From Bdellovibrionales bacterium (GTDB lineage Bacteria > Bdellovibrionota > Bacteriovoracia > Bacteriovoracales > Bacteriovoracaceae), in the NCBI GenBank assembly GCA_018646675.1, contig JABGUH010000042.1, positions 80,872-144,871 of the forward strand: 64,000 nucleotides of DNA. The letters are read 5' to 3'. Shown piece after piece: positions 1 through 8,677 of this stretch (position 1 is the stretch's first letter; each line of letters begins with the position of its first letter). The translations under genes and the position numbers were made by a program. Under the pieces are notes generated by a model that worked only from the letters and a program-made list of their open reading frames with translations, had not been told where the DNA came from and did no database searches.

Positions 1-1
1 T

Positions 2-214
2 ATGGCCAGAGTAACCATCGAAGATTGTTTGGAGCAAGTAGAAAATCGCTATGAGCTAGTTCACCTAGCAACCAAGCGGGTTAAACAACTACGTGACGGT
101 AAAGAGCCATTAATCAACAGCCGCAATAAGGATATTGTTGTCTCGTTACGAGAGATTGCGGCCGGTAAGGTATGTCACGCCCCAGTCAGTGAGTACGACT
201 CCGACGAATTTTAG
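2..214 (+). CDS. rpoZ: RNA polymerase omega subunit
   Basis: A 70-residue protein with the typical omega layout: an N-terminal [11 protein letters not shown] segment, then a conserved helix with the [12 protein letters not shown] motif, followed by a short acidic tail. Omega binds the beta' subunit and helps assembly of RNA polymerase; in many bacteria it also forms part of a ppGpp site. The ATG is the second base of the window, so the ribosome binding site and promoter lie outside and a longer frame upstream cannot be excluded, although the length and start fit the family. It ends 11 bp from the end of the convergent lon gene, with no obvious terminator hairpin between them. Confidence 0.93.
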   Translation: MARVTIEDCLEQVENRYELVHLATKRVKQLRDGKEPLINSRNKDIVVSLREIAAGKVCHAPVSEYDSDEF

Positions 215-225
215 GAATTCCTTAA

Positions 226-2724
226 CTATTTTATCGCTATTTTCAGTACCTCATCAAAGTGTGAGACTGGGTAGAACTTTACTCCCTTACGATGGCGCTC
301 CGGCACCTCTTTGAGATCCTTTTGATTCTGCTCAGGAAGGATAATCTCCTTGATCCCTGCCCGCTTGGCCGCTAGCACCTTCTCTTTAATGCCGCCAACC
401 GGCAGAACCTTGCCAGTCAAACTAAGCTCCCCTGTCATCGCTAAACCACTCTTAACCCGTTTCATCTTGGCCAAACTATAAAGTGCCGTTGCCATAGTTA
501 TACCGGCGCTAGGGCCATCTTTAGGCGTAGCTCCAGCAGGTAGGTGTAGATGGACCTCATGATCTGCGAGGTAATCCTCCTCCTCTGCCTTAAGTTCTCT
601 TTGTAGTATTTTTTTAACATAGCTGTAAGCCAGAGTTGCTGACTCATTCATCACATCACCCAGTTGGCCGGTGAGCTTAAAGCTCCCCTTCCCCTTGAGA
701 GGAATAGTCTCAATGAATAGAATCTCTCCACCGTAGGCAGTCCAGGCAAGTCCGGTCACCACTCCCGGAGCCATTTTAGTTCTGGCCAACTCAGTCTGAA
801 AAATGGCTCCACCAAGAAGTTTTTCCAACTCGTTAGGCTTAACTAGAAATTTTTTCGAACGTTTATTACTTACCTTGGCCAGTGCCGCTTTTCGACATAG
901 CTTGGCAATTAACTGCTCCATCACCCTCACTCCTGGCTCCCGAGCATAGTCTGCAATCAGTTTTTTCAGAGCAACTACTCCCAAAGAGAAATCCACACGC
1001 TTCAATCCATGCTTTTTTAACTGCTTGGGAATGACCCATTTATTAGCAATCGAGACCTTCTCTTCAATAGTGTAACCACTCAGATCGATAATCTCCATGC
1101 GGTCCAGAAGAGGTGAGGGCACATCGGCCATAAAATTTCCTGTCGCAATAAAGAGCACTCGAGATAGGTCGAATGGAACATCAAGGTAGTTATCGATAAA
1201 GCTACTATTTTGCTCTGGATCTAACACTTCCAATAGGGCTGATGATGGATCTCCTTGAAATGATGATCCCAGCTTGTCGATCTCGTCCAACATGATTACC
1301 GGATTATTAACTCCCACCCGCTTTAGTGATTGAAGAATCCTTCCCGGCATCGCTCCCACGTAGGTTCGTCGATGGCCCTTGATCTCAGCTTCATCACGCA
1401 TTCCCCCTAAACTAAAGCGATAAAACTCCCGGCCCAAGGCACGGGCAATACTTTTACCCAGGGAGGTTTTTCCTACGCCGGGAGGTCCCGATAGACATAA
1501 AATTGTTCCATCGTACTGTGGCTTTAACTTTCGAACTGCTAAAAATTCCAAAATACGTTCTTTGGGTTTCTCTAGTCCATAGTGATCTGACTCTAATATC
1601 TTTCTTGCTTGTTCAATATTAATCTCAACCTTGCTCTCCTTGCTCCATGGCAGATCCAGCATCCAGTTTAGATAAGTTCGAGAAACATTGTACTCCGGAC
1701 TACTATCTGGAATTACCTCCAGCCGAGAGAGTTCCTCCTTGGCGGAATTATACGCCAACTCCGGCAAACCAGCAGATTCAATACCGTCACGAATTCTTTT
1801 TAAATCACGAGACTTATCATCTTCATCCATTCCCAACTCAGAACGAATAACTTTTAGTTGCTCACGTAAAAAGTATTCCCGTTGATATTTATTAACTTTA
1901 TCATTAACCTCATCTGATATTTTTTTCTGAATATCTGCAACATCCTTCTCTCTTTTTAGATAGACCAGTAATTTAGCAAATCTCTTTTTTACTACTAGTG
2001 TCTCTAAAAAATCCTGCGCCTCAGGTATGTCCAAGGATATAGCAAAAGCAACTAAATCAGCGAGCGCTCCTGGAGAGGGAGAATTTAACATCGCCAACTT
2101 CATCTCTTCATTAAAATACGGGTTTATTTCTGATAATTTTTTAACTTGATTAATAACTGAGCGGGTATAAGCATCCAACTCCTCATCACTCTCAAGTATA
2201 TCGTCAAAAACCTCGATATTCGCCACCAGCAATGGAGACTCCTCAAGTATTTTTGAAGCACGATAACGTTTTATGCCATGAACGAGTATATTAACTGAAC
2301 CATCGGGCAATTTCAGCTTTTTAACCACCTTACAGATGACCCCTACTTTGTAGATATCGTGACCACTAACATCACCAATATCGTCAATGTCATCAAAGTC
2401 ATGATCTTCTTCGCGTCTTAACTGAAGCAATCGCTTTTCATCTGATGACTTATCGTCTGGGTCATCACTTGCAGACCCTCCCTCATTATATTTGACTAGG
2501 TTAAGAGCAACATACCCAGTTTGCTGTAAAAACTGATCTAACTCTGAAGTGAATTTTTCTTCGGTCAAAATAATCGGGGCAATCATTCCTGGAAAAATGG
2601 GACTATTCATAATTGGAACAATTACGACCTTAGGAGGAAAAGTCAGCTCTCCCTTGCCTTTCTCTGGAAGGTCACTAATTTGCACCTTATAATCTTCATA
2701 ATCTGATCGATCATCAGCCATCAC
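226..2724 (-). CDS. lon: ATP-dependent protease Lon (LonA)
   Basis: An 832-residue cytosolic AAA+ serine protease that degrades misfolded and regulatory proteins. An N-terminal LON substrate-binding domain starts near residue 30 and is interrupted by a low-complexity acidic Asp/Ser-rich insert at about residues 85-120. The Walker A motif GPPGVGKT is at 413-420, with MLDEIDK as Walker B. The protease domain carries the dyad Ser739 (in KDGPSAGI) and Lys782 (in GGIKEK), 43 residues apart exactly as in E. coli Lon (S679/K722). The ATG start has a plausible upstream Shine-Dalgarno sequence. The gene lies 57 bp downstream of a small secreted-protein gene on the same strand and may share its transcript. 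All active-site features are intact. Confidence 0.97.
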   Translation of the reverse strand: MMADDRSDYEDYKVQISDLPEKGKGELTFPPKVVIVPIMNSPIFPGMIAPIILTEEKFTSELDQFLQQTGYVALNLVKYNEGGSASDDPDDKSSDEKRLLQLRREEDHDFDDIDDIGDVSGHDIYKVGVICKVVKKLKLPDGSVNILVHGIKRYRASKILEESPLLVANIEVFDDILESDEELDAYTRSVINQVKKLSEINPYFNEEMKLAMLNSPSPGALADLVAFAISLDIPEAQDFLETLVVKKRFAKLLVYLKREKDVADIQKKISDEVNDKVNKYQREYFLREQLKVIRSELGMDEDDKSRDLKRIRDGIESAGLPELAYNSAKEELSRLEVIPDSSPEYNVSRTYLNWMLDLPWSKESKVEINIEQARKILESDHYGLEKPKERILEFLAVRKLKPQYDGTILCLSGPPGVGKTSLGKSIARALGREFYRFSLGGMRDEAEIKGHRRTYVGAMPGRILQSLKRVGVNNPVIMLDEIDKLGSSFQGDPSSALLEVLDPEQNSSFIDNYLDVPFDLSRVLFIATGNFMADVPSPLLDRMEIIDLSGYTIEEKVSIANKWVIPKQLKKHGLKRVDFSLGVVALKKLIADYAREPGVRVMEQLIAKLCRKAALAKVSNKRSKKFLVKPNELEKLLGGAIFQTELARTKMAPGVVTGLAWTAYGGEILFIETIPLKGKGSFKLTGQLGDVMNESATLAYSYVKKILQRELKAEEEDYLADHEVHLHLPAGATPKDGPSAGITMATALYSLAKMKRVKSGLAMTGELSLTGKVLPVGGIKEKVLAAKRAGIKEIILPEQNQKDLKEVPERHRKGVKFYPVSHFDEVLKIAIK

Positions 2725-2781
2725 ACGCTCACTTCTTAATTTTTTCTAGTTCACCCAATATGTAGGTTGTGAATTAAATTA

Positions 2782-3276
2782 CTATAATTTTTTAATGTCA
2801 ACTACCAGTCGGCCATGTGACTCCAAATAAAAAATATCCACTTTGACCTCAGTATTAAAGGAAAGCTCACAAGAGAGAACCTCTTTGTCCACTGCATAGA
2901 AGTTAATGGTATCAACAAAGTGACCGCGTCGTAACTCTTGAGTCACCCTATTACCAATCTGTGTATCAAAAAAATCAATATTAATTCTCTTTCCCTTGGA
3001 GTTAATATGTCCATAGATTCTTGGTGCCTTGACAGACGAAAAGTCAAAGACCAGGCGCTCCTGCTGAGTGCCTTTGCGATAGGACCTTCTAATCCCCATA
3101 ATGGATGAGTCCTGTTTCACATCTCCATTATGAAATATTCCCTGATGCAAAAAAATTGCGCGTTTTCGCCCTGAGATCCTACGAATGCGCTCGGCAGTAA
3201 GATCTTGAGCGGTAACCTGGGTTACCTGCAAAAAAAGTAGACAAGAGAAAATAACCATTTTAATCAGGAAATTCAT
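2782..3276 (-). CDS. small exported protein, AMIN-like
   Basis: A 164-residue protein with a clear signal peptide: hydrophobic residues 5-20 ending in VTAQ, with probable cleavage near residue 23. The mature part has alternating hydrophobic beta strands with phrases such as RLVFDFS and KRINIDFFDT and ends in GRLVVDIKKL. This resembles the strand pattern of AMIN domains, which bind peptidoglycan or secretin partners in the periplasm, but the match is from eye only. The gene precedes lon by 57 bp on the same strand. No enzyme motif is visible. The function is unknown; periplasmic location is the supported part. Confidence 0.7.
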   Translation of the reverse strand: MNFLIKMVIFSCLLFLQVTQVTAQDLTAERIRRISGRKRAIFLHQGIFHNGDVKQDSSIMGIRRSYRKGTQQERLVFDFSSVKAPRIYGHINSKGKRINIDFFDTQIGNRVTQELRRGHFVDTINFYAVDKEVLSCELSFNTEVKVDIFYLESHGRLVVDIKKL

Positions 3277-3439
3277 ACATCACCCAATAGCCATTACTGC
3301 ACATGCAGCAAGTCCAACTAAGTAAATTCTACTTATCAAAATGGCAGTTGTATAGCATCCATCTACATGTAATCACATGAAAGATTCCCCAGCAGCTATT
3401 TACTGTACAGAACTACCCCCTTAAGCCTGAAATAATTGC

Positions 3440-3469
3440 TTGCCTTTCTATGCAAGATTAAAGTATATG
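3440..3469 (+). promoter_or_regulatory. possible sigma70-type promoter for csrA
   Basis: TTGCCT at 3440-3445 and TATATG at 3464-3469 are 18 bp apart and lie about 50 bp before the csrA start, in the only sizeable gap (about 240 bp) between csrA and the divergent exported-protein gene. The match to consensus is moderate, so this is a candidate only. Confidence 0.35.
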
Positions 3470-3487
3470 TCCATCTGTCGCTGAATC

Positions 3488-3512
3488 AGGAAGGTTCCTA
3501 ACCTAAAGAAGG
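3488..3512 (+). promoter_or_regulatory. csrA leader with inverted repeat and GGA motif
   Basis: Just before csrA, AGGTT (3492-3496) and AACCT (3500-3504) can pair around a 3-nt loop. A GGA motif (3489-3491) and the ribosome binding site AAGAAGG (3506-3512) flank it. CsrA proteins bind GGA motifs in leaders and often repress their own mRNA, so this is a plausible autoregulatory site. The stem is short and the claim is an inference. Confidence 0.3.
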
Positions 3513-3517
3513 TTATC

Positions 3518-3754
3518 ATGTTGGTTTTGACACGGAAGCTTGGTGAGAGTATCGCCATAGACGACCATATAAAAATAATTGTTGTTCAAATTAAAGGCAA
3601 ACAAGTTCGCCTAGGCATTAAAGCGCCCAAAGAGACCAAGATCCATCGGGAAGAGGTCTATAAGGCAATCCAGGATCAGAACACCGAAGCTGCCAAAAGT
3701 GATATGGAGCAGATTAACCAGCTTGCCGACGAGCTGTTAAAACCACAAAAATAA
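3518..3754 (+). CDS. csrA: carbon storage regulator CsrA
   Basis: A 78-residue RNA-binding translational regulator. The N-terminus MLVLTRKLGESI and the later VRLGIKAPKE.KIHREEVY are the conserved CsrA strands that contact GGA-containing mRNA leaders; the essential Arg in the REEVY region is present. The last 20 or so residues are a longer, Gln/Glu-rich helix than in E. coli. It is followed by fliW, whose product in other bacteria binds CsrA and relieves repression of flagellin translation, so the pair probably links flagellin supply to CsrA activity. The Shine-Dalgarno AAGAAGG sits 5 nt before the ATG. Confidence 0.96.
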   Translation: MLVLTRKLGESIAIDDHIKIIVVQIKGKQVRLGIKAPKETKIHREEVYKAIQDQNTEAAKSDMEQINQLADELLKPQK

Positions 3755-3756
3755 TT

Positions 3757-3795
3757 TAGACGTGGTGCGAAATGGCTGTTTTTTCGCCTTGTCTA
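3757..3795 (+). other. imperfect hairpin between csrA and fliW
   Basis: TAGAC (3757-3761) pairs with GTCTA (3791-3795), and inside them GCGAAA (3767-3772) pairs with TTTCGC (3782-3787) around a 9-nt loop, with short unpaired segments between the two stems. It begins two bases after the csrA stop codon. There is no U-run after it, so it is not a standard terminator. It could stabilise csrA mRNA or attenuate read-through into fliW. Confidence 0.45.
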
Positions 3796-3815
3796 GGTGC
3801 TCATAAAATTCCCCC

Positions 3816-3845
3816 TTGCACTTATACCAAATTGATTGCTATTAT
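3816..3845 (+). promoter_or_regulatory. possible promoter for fliW
   Basis: TATTAT (3840-3845) matches the -10 consensus at five of six positions, but TTGCAC (3816-3821), 18 bp upstream, matches the -35 at only three. It would let fliW be transcribed separately from csrA. The fliW start lies 55 bp downstream behind AAGGAGG. Confidence 0.3.
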
Positions 3846-3899
3846 CCCTGAAGAGGTGATTGTCTGTTAGACTCACCGCTTTCTTAAGGAGGCATATTA

Positions 3900-4463
3900 G
3901 TGAAAATTGATACAACTCGCTTTGGGACCTTAGAAGTTGACAAGTGTGACGTTATTACCGTTAAAGACGGCATCTTGGGCTTTGAACACCTCAAACGATT
4001 TTTTATAGTTGACCCAGGCGATCAGACTTTAATTTTATGGATCCAATCAATTGATGATCAATCTGTGGCATTTCCTATTATAGAGCCAAAATTTTTCCAA
4101 CCGAACTACTCTATCAAGCTGCTACCAGCTGAACTCGCCAGCCTAGAGCTAACTGATCTTACCGATACCAGTGTCTACTCAATCCTAACTATTCCTAAGA
4201 TTGTAAGCGAGATGTCTGCTAACATGAAAGCGCCGATCATTATCAACAATAAGACCAAAATTGCACGACAAATTGTACTTCAAAATAATAAGCTGGAAGT
4301 ACAGTTGCCAATGTATATGGAACTTCGACGCTATATTGTTGACTACACCTCTGATGACTCTATCCGAACCAATGCCGGTCGGAATGAGAACATTGCATCC
4401 ACTCATGATGATTTAACAACACCGGAGATATCCACTACCGCGACTGCTACAGAACACCACTAA
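3900..4463 (+). CDS. fliW: flagellar assembly factor FliW
   Basis: A 187-residue protein starting at GTG after a strong AAGGAGG ribosome binding site. The family features are clear: an N-terminal TTRFGTLEV strand, then GILGFEHLKRFFIVDP and later SIKLLPAELASLEL. FliW binds flagellin and also binds CsrA as an allosteric antagonist, coupling flagellin secretion to flagellin mRNA translation. The C-terminal 40 or so residues are a Thr/Asn-rich tail beyond the usual length of about 150 residues and look disordered. It sits 145 bp after csrA in the same direction, the classic pairing, which strengthens the assignment. Confidence 0.93.
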   Translation: MKIDTTRFGTLEVDKCDVITVKDGILGFEHLKRFFIVDPGDQTLILWIQSIDDQSVAFPIIEPKFFQPNYSIKLLPAELASLELTDLTDTSVYSILTIPKIVSEMSANMKAPIIINNKTKIARQIVLQNNKLEVQLPMYMELRRYIVDYTSDDSIRTNAGRNENIASTHDDLTTPEISTTATATEHH

Positions 4464-4535
4464 GCTTAACTCAATGAATTATTGTAGGTTTTTCTGCTAT
4501 CGTTTAATCTCGATGCTAAAGAGTCGTAACTATTT

Positions 4536-5297
4536 CTAAGAGATAGATAGGCGAGTCTCACTTGCAGCCGCCTGTGACAGGTTGAGATACATCTTAGCGT
4601 CTGCATTTGACGGATCAATGGTTAAAATTTTACGCCACTCATCTTGTGCCTCAAGAACATCATTATTCCCAAAATGAAGAATTCCCAAGGCAACTCTGGC
4701 ATCAAGATAGTGGGGATGCTCACTTTTCATTTTCCGAAGTTCCTCAAAAGCCTTGGCAAAAAACCCCTTCTTAGCATAAACCTTGGCCACCTTAAGTCTT
4801 ACCTCTAAATTATCTGGATCTAGCCCACACGCCTTATTATACTCAAAAAGAGCCTCATCAAATCTATTGTAAGTCATGTAAAGCTCTGCCAACTCATAGT
4901 GCTTACTAGCAAATTTTTGGTTGATATGTGAGTCTAGCACGCCAGATTCAGGCGATGTTGGAGTACGCATGACGCGCTCGTTGGCTTCTGAAAAGATCTT
5001 GCTGCCACTCTCGTATTGTCCAATGTCATTATAGAGAACCGATAGACAGATTGAAGCATCAGTATGAGAAGGATCAATCTCCAAAACTCGATTAAGTGCC
5101 TTGATCGCCTTTCCCAACTCTCCGCGCTGATGAAAAATATTTGCTAAGCAGAAGTAGGCTTCACTGTTTTGTGGATTAAACTCCAGTAGCTCTGTAAAGA
5201 TACGAGCTGCTTTTTTATACTCACGCCGCTCAAAGCAACTTTTACCTCGACTAAGTAGATCTGCTTCTTGGTTTAACTCCAAGGCATCCTCCCGCAA
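4536..5297 (-). CDS. TPR-repeat protein
   Basis: A 253-residue cytosolic or peripheral protein made of about six tetratricopeptide repeats (for example EAYFCLANIFHQRGELGKAI and LEVRLKVAKVYAKKGFFAKA). There is no signal peptide. The start is TTG, supported by AGGGG 7 nt upstream inside the end of bamD; no better start is seen. It lies 4 bp after bamD on the same strand, so the two are almost surely co-transcribed. TPR proteins act as scaffolds, and the bamD link suggests, but does not prove, a role near envelope assembly. Confidence 0.85.
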   Translation of the reverse strand: MREDALELNQEADLLSRGKSCFERREYKKAARIFTELLEFNPQNSEAYFCLANIFHQRGELGKAIKALNRVLEIDPSHTDASICLSVLYNDIGQYESGSKIFSEANERVMRTPTSPESGVLDSHINQKFASKHYELAELYMTYNRFDEALFEYNKACGLDPDNLEVRLKVAKVYAKKGFFAKAFEELRKMKSEHPHYLDARVALGILHFGNNDVLEAQDEWRKILTIDPSNADAKMYLNLSQAAASETRLSIS

Positions 5298-5301
5298 TTA
5301 G

Positions 5302-6099
5302 TTACCCCTGGCCCTTATCTTTTACTATCGGGGGAAATTTACGACACTCACGCATAAGATCAAGTACCTCTCCTCTTGCCTCTTTCGCTAGTAGGGTCTG
5401 ATACTTTGTATAGTACTCTATGCACTGCTCCATGCTCTTTAGCTGGTGTGCGCTTCTAATTATTCTGGCCGCTGCATGTTGTACTTCGGGTCCGGTTTTA
5501 TAGTTATCAATAATCAATCGGTAGCGATAGATTGCCGCATCATAAACCTTTGTCTTGTAGTAGAAGTCTGCAATATACTTCTCTTGAGCACGAAGCATTT
5601 GCCAACACTCCTCAACTCTCTTACGTCCCTGTTCTCCATGCTCCGACTTAGGGTAGTGAACCAATAGCTGGTTGTAGTACTTAATGGCTTGCTCCGCGAC
5701 GCTTAAATCACGGTCATGGGTAGATGGCAGTTGATGGTAGTAAGCTTCTGCAATCTTCCAAACAACATAGCTGATTTTTTCATGTTTTGGATGGAAGTCT
5801 TTAAACATAATATATGCTGCCACTGCCTCGAGATAATTTTCCTGCTTAAACAAAATATCTGCATGCAACAACTCAGCATGTGTAGCGTAGTAACTATATG
5901 GATACTTAGATTTGATTAAGTTAAGCCGCTCAATTGCAATCAGATTACGACCGTCATCAGAGAGATTAACCGCTTCACGATAAAGTACCTCTGCCTCTGT
6001 TTTACCAGCTGGTCGTTCCGTACTACACCCGTAGAGCAGAATGACTAACGGTAATAGCAACGTAAGTCGTGAAATTATATTTCCCCTTTCAAACATCAT
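5302..6099 (-). CDS. bamD: outer membrane assembly lipoprotein BamD
   Basis: A lipoprotein of about 265 residues: a hydrophobic signal ending in the lipobox LLYGC, then five TPR-like repeats with the BamD pattern (YREAVNLSDDGRNLIAIERL, FKDFHPKHEKISYVVWKIAEAYY, then YNQLLVHYPKSEHGEQGRKRVEEC). BamD is the essential periplasmic partner of BamA in folding outer-membrane beta-barrels. Two ATGs and a TTG lie in a row at the start; I chose the first ATG, with GGGAGAG about 10 nt upstream, but the TTG at 6102 is equally possible. A TPR gene follows 4 bp later. Confidence 0.88.
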   Translation of the reverse strand: MMFERGNIISRLTLLLPLVILLYGCSTERPAGKTEAEVLYREAVNLSDDGRNLIAIERLNLIKSKYPYSYYATHAELLHADILFKQENYLEAVAAYIMFKDFHPKHEKISYVVWKIAEAYYHQLPSTHDRDLSVAEQAIKYYNQLLVHYPKSEHGEQGRKRVEECWQMLRAQEKYIADFYYKTKVYDAAIYRYRLIIDNYKTGPEVQHAAARIIRSAHQLKSMEQCIEYYTKYQTLLAKEARGEVLDLMRECRKFPPIVKDKGQG

Positions 6100-6208
6100 C
6101 AAGCTTCGACTCTCCCAAGGTAATAGTTACAGCTACAAGTTAGCACTAAGCCCCAGAATTAGTCAAAGGACATCAGCAAAATCAAGGGGGAGCAAAGTAT
6201 TGACGAAC

Positions 6209-7252
6209 TTAGCGGTAGCTATTTCTATATAGCTCTTTGTATATCTCAATAAAAAACAGCTTAATCGCTGCGGCCATTGGAATTGAGATAACCATTCCGA
6301 TCACACCTAGATACTGGGAACCAACAATTACGCTAATAACAACAATAACTGGATGTAGGTCAACAATTTGCGAAACAAGAATTGGAAATACCAGGGCCAA
6401 ATCGATCACATTTGCTACCGCATAAAGGATTACAATTGCCATAAAAGTTGAGTTCGGACCATACTCTACCAAGCCCAGTAGAATGGCTGGAATCGCCCCA
6501 ATTACCGGGCCTAAGTAGGGAATAATATTGGTAATCCCTGCGAGCAAGCCCAGCAAAATAGAGAATCTAACATCCAATATTCCCAAACCAATAGTTATAA
6601 TTAATCCTACAATACTGGCCTCAATAAACTTTGCTAGAATATAACCACCCAGCTGCTTATTAAACTGATGAAATAGATAGTAAAAACGTTCAAATATTCT
6701 ATTTGGTACTACCCTTAGTACCAAATGCTTAAACTTCCCACCATCTCGTAAAAGGAAGAACAGGAAGAGCGGCACCAAAAAAATCCACTCTAGCAGTGAG
6801 GTTAAAATTACGGGAATTTTCAACAAAACAGCTTTGGAAACTTCCTGACCATATATAATCAGATCATTAATCGCCTCACCACTAATTTCCATACCAGTAT
6901 GTTTTCTTAGCTTAGTACGAAATAATTGATAGTTTAACTTAAGGTAGTGCTCTATTTTGGGGAAATAGTACTGCACATGCTCCGTCTGTTTTTTTATAGT
7001 CGGCACAATTTTAATGATCGGGTAGGATGAGAGTAGAATCATTCCAAAAAAGACTACTAAAATAGAGCTCGTCTTATTAATTCCCAATTTCATTAAGTAG
7101 ATAATTAAAGGTGCTGTTATCAAGTAGGATATATATGCCAATCCCAGTGGTATTGCTAAACGGGAGAGAGTTGCCATTACAACCATTCCCAGCAGCAACA
7201 GGAAGACAAAAAATATTAACTGTATCCGCTCGGTGGTCATCACTTTGGACAT
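6209..7252 (-). CDS. AI-2E family transporter (PerM-like permease)
   Basis: A 347-residue integral membrane protein with about eight hydrophobic segments, a large hydrophilic loop at roughly residues 75-130, and the conserved family core GLLAGITNIIPYLGPVIGAIPA near residue 240. Members have been tied to autoinducer-2 export, Na+/H+ exchange or unknown transport, so the substrate cannot be given. The ATG is preceded by a purine-rich GAGAGAAG, and the start lies 2 bp after the stop of the cyclic-nucleotide-binding gene, so the two share a transcript. Confidence 0.9.
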   Translation of the reverse strand: MSKVMTTERIQLIFFVFLLLLGMVVMATLSRLAIPLGLAYISYLITAPLIIYLMKLGINKTSSILVVFFGMILLSSYPIIKIVPTIKKQTEHVQYYFPKIEHYLKLNYQLFRTKLRKHTGMEISGEAINDLIIYGQEVSKAVLLKIPVILTSLLEWIFLVPLFLFFLLRDGGKFKHLVLRVVPNRIFERFYYLFHQFNKQLGGYILAKFIEASIVGLIITIGLGILDVRFSILLGLLAGITNIIPYLGPVIGAIPAILLGLVEYGPNSTFMAIVILYAVANVIDLALVFPILVSQIVDLHPVIVVISVIVGSQYLGVIGMVISIPMAAAIKLFFIEIYKELYRNSYR

Positions 7253-7254
7253 CT

Positions 7255-7896
7255 CTACTTCTCTCTTATCACTTTAGTGTTATCACGCTCATGTTCTAGC
7301 TGCAAAATTTTAGTCTGCAAGCGAGACATCTCCTCTGTTAAAGAGAAGAGGCGATGGGCAATAATCATCGAAACTGATTGGAGTAACTTAGTCGCCACGA
7401 CTGGATGCCGGCTAATTAACTCATCCATGTCCGGTTTAAAAATTCCCAATAGCTGAGCTGAGTTTTGGGCCACAACAGTGGCACTCCTAATACTGTTCTG
7501 CTGGAGAAGAGCTAACTCACCAAAGTAATCACCCTGTTCAAGTAGAATGTTAAGCGTTGATCTTTCCTCATTTCCCGCCTTTTTATTTTTAATCAAAATA
7601 TTCAACTGACCAGAATAGACAAAATAGAACCCAATCCCCATATCTCCTTGGGCAAAGACCATTTCGTTGTCAGTAAAGCGCCGATGATGCAAAAACTTAG
7701 TCAATATCCTCAATTCATTATCTGTAAATCCACTTAAAACATCTATGCCACGCAAAAATTTAGGAATTGTTACCTTACGACTTCCTCCCAGCGGGCTTGC
7801 TTGCCAAAAATACTTAAGCATCGACAGCTCTACCTTGCGGGGCAACGCACGGTGCTCCTCTCGGTTTTTCTTTATATCTGCTTCGTAACTGTTCAT
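7255..7896 (-). CDS. cyclic nucleotide-binding domain protein
   Basis: About 213 residues. Residues 50-170 form one cyclic-nucleotide-binding (CAP-like) beta-roll with the phosphate-binding-cassette pattern GDYFGELALLQQNSIRSATVVA, keeping the Glu and Arg that usually contact the cyclic nucleotide. No helix-turn-helix follows; the C-terminus is a predicted coiled coil (SLTEEMSRLQTKILQLEHE). It is therefore more likely a sensor or effector than a transcription factor. I prefer the ATG at 7896 to the TTG at 7902 because AGGGA is 9 nt from the ATG. It lies between the TPR/SH3 protein gene and the permease gene, all minus strand. Confidence 0.87.
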   Translation of the reverse strand: MNSYEADIKKNREEHRALPRKVELSMLKYFWQASPLGGSRKVTIPKFLRGIDVLSGFTDNELRILTKFLHHRRFTDNEMVFAQGDMGIGFYFVYSGQLNILIKNKKAGNEERSTLNILLEQGDYFGELALLQQNSIRSATVVAQNSAQLLGIFKPDMDELISRHPVVATKLLQSVSMIIAHRLFSLTEEMSRLQTKILQLEHERDNTKVIREK

Positions 7897-7912
7897 GTCC
7901 AAGATTCCCTAG

Positions 7913-8593
7913 TTAATATGTTCCTAACTTCTCACGCTTTACCCATCCGACTAAGCTTTGAGGGGCAAGAACTAGTACCCACTTTTCATCATGTTCTCTA
8001 ATAATTATCTTAGATCCAACACTGATTGTAGATAACTTGTCAAAAATAGCTGAGGGCCCCTCATAACGTGGCGCAGGTTGCAGCACTATTGCACTAGTCA
8101 CTCTTTCCACAAGATATTTCTCCAGCATAACAGGAGTGACTGCAACTAACCCAAGTATAAGTATAACTGCAATATGTTGGATAACCTTTTTTCTTATTAA
8201 TAGGAGTAATATTATAAGCAGAAGTAGTGTTGCACTATAAGGAAGTAGCGAATTCCAGCTAGTTGCTTGATCTAATATTTGGTCATAATAATTTGTCGAC
8301 TGAGACAACCCTTGCAAATGTAATTTTTCTTTTACCTGCTCAAGATTATTGACCACCCGCACATCATGAAAATCTCCCTTTAAAGCCTTCTCCAAATGAA
8401 ATCTACCTGCAGCAAAGTTTCCTTTTTTTGCATCGATAGTCCCTAAGTTGTAGTGAAATATCCCTGGGGAAAAGAGCTCTCGACTCTCTAAAAGCTCCTT
8501 GCGCGCAGCGCCATAATCCTTGGCTAGATATAACTCCTCTAATGACTTTAAAAGATCAGTTGTGTTATTATTTTGCATGGTTACATTATCCAT
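7913..8593 (-). CDS. TPR/SH3 membrane protein (BatE-like layout)
   Basis: A 226-residue protein. Residues 10-90 form two or three TPR-like helical pairs (AAGRFHLEKALKGDFHDVR), two membrane helices lie near 113-133 and 138-156, and the last 60 or so residues look like a bacterial SH3 domain (VGSKIIIREHDEKWVLVLA, QSLVGWVKREKLG). TPR plus SH3 in one membrane protein is the layout of BatE of the Bat aerotolerance clusters, but no other Bat gene is visible here, so only the layout is claimed. The ATG has AGGAA just upstream. It is the first gene of a minus-strand run divergent from the aminotransferase gene. Confidence 0.75.
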   Translation of the reverse strand: MDNVTMQNNNTTDLLKSLEELYLAKDYGAARKELLESRELFSPGIFHYNLGTIDAKKGNFAAGRFHLEKALKGDFHDVRVVNNLEQVKEKLHLQGLSQSTNYYDQILDQATSWNSLLPYSATLLLLIILLLLIRKKVIQHIAVILILGLVAVTPVMLEKYLVERVTSAIVLQPAPRYEGPSAIFDKLSTISVGSKIIIREHDEKWVLVLAPQSLVGWVKREKLGTY

Positions 8594-8677
8594 TTCCTAC
8601 TTGTATAAATCAAGATGGGACAAAAGTTTGACCATCCCTAAAACTCTCTACAGGGAGATTAAGTGAGGTAATTCTAT

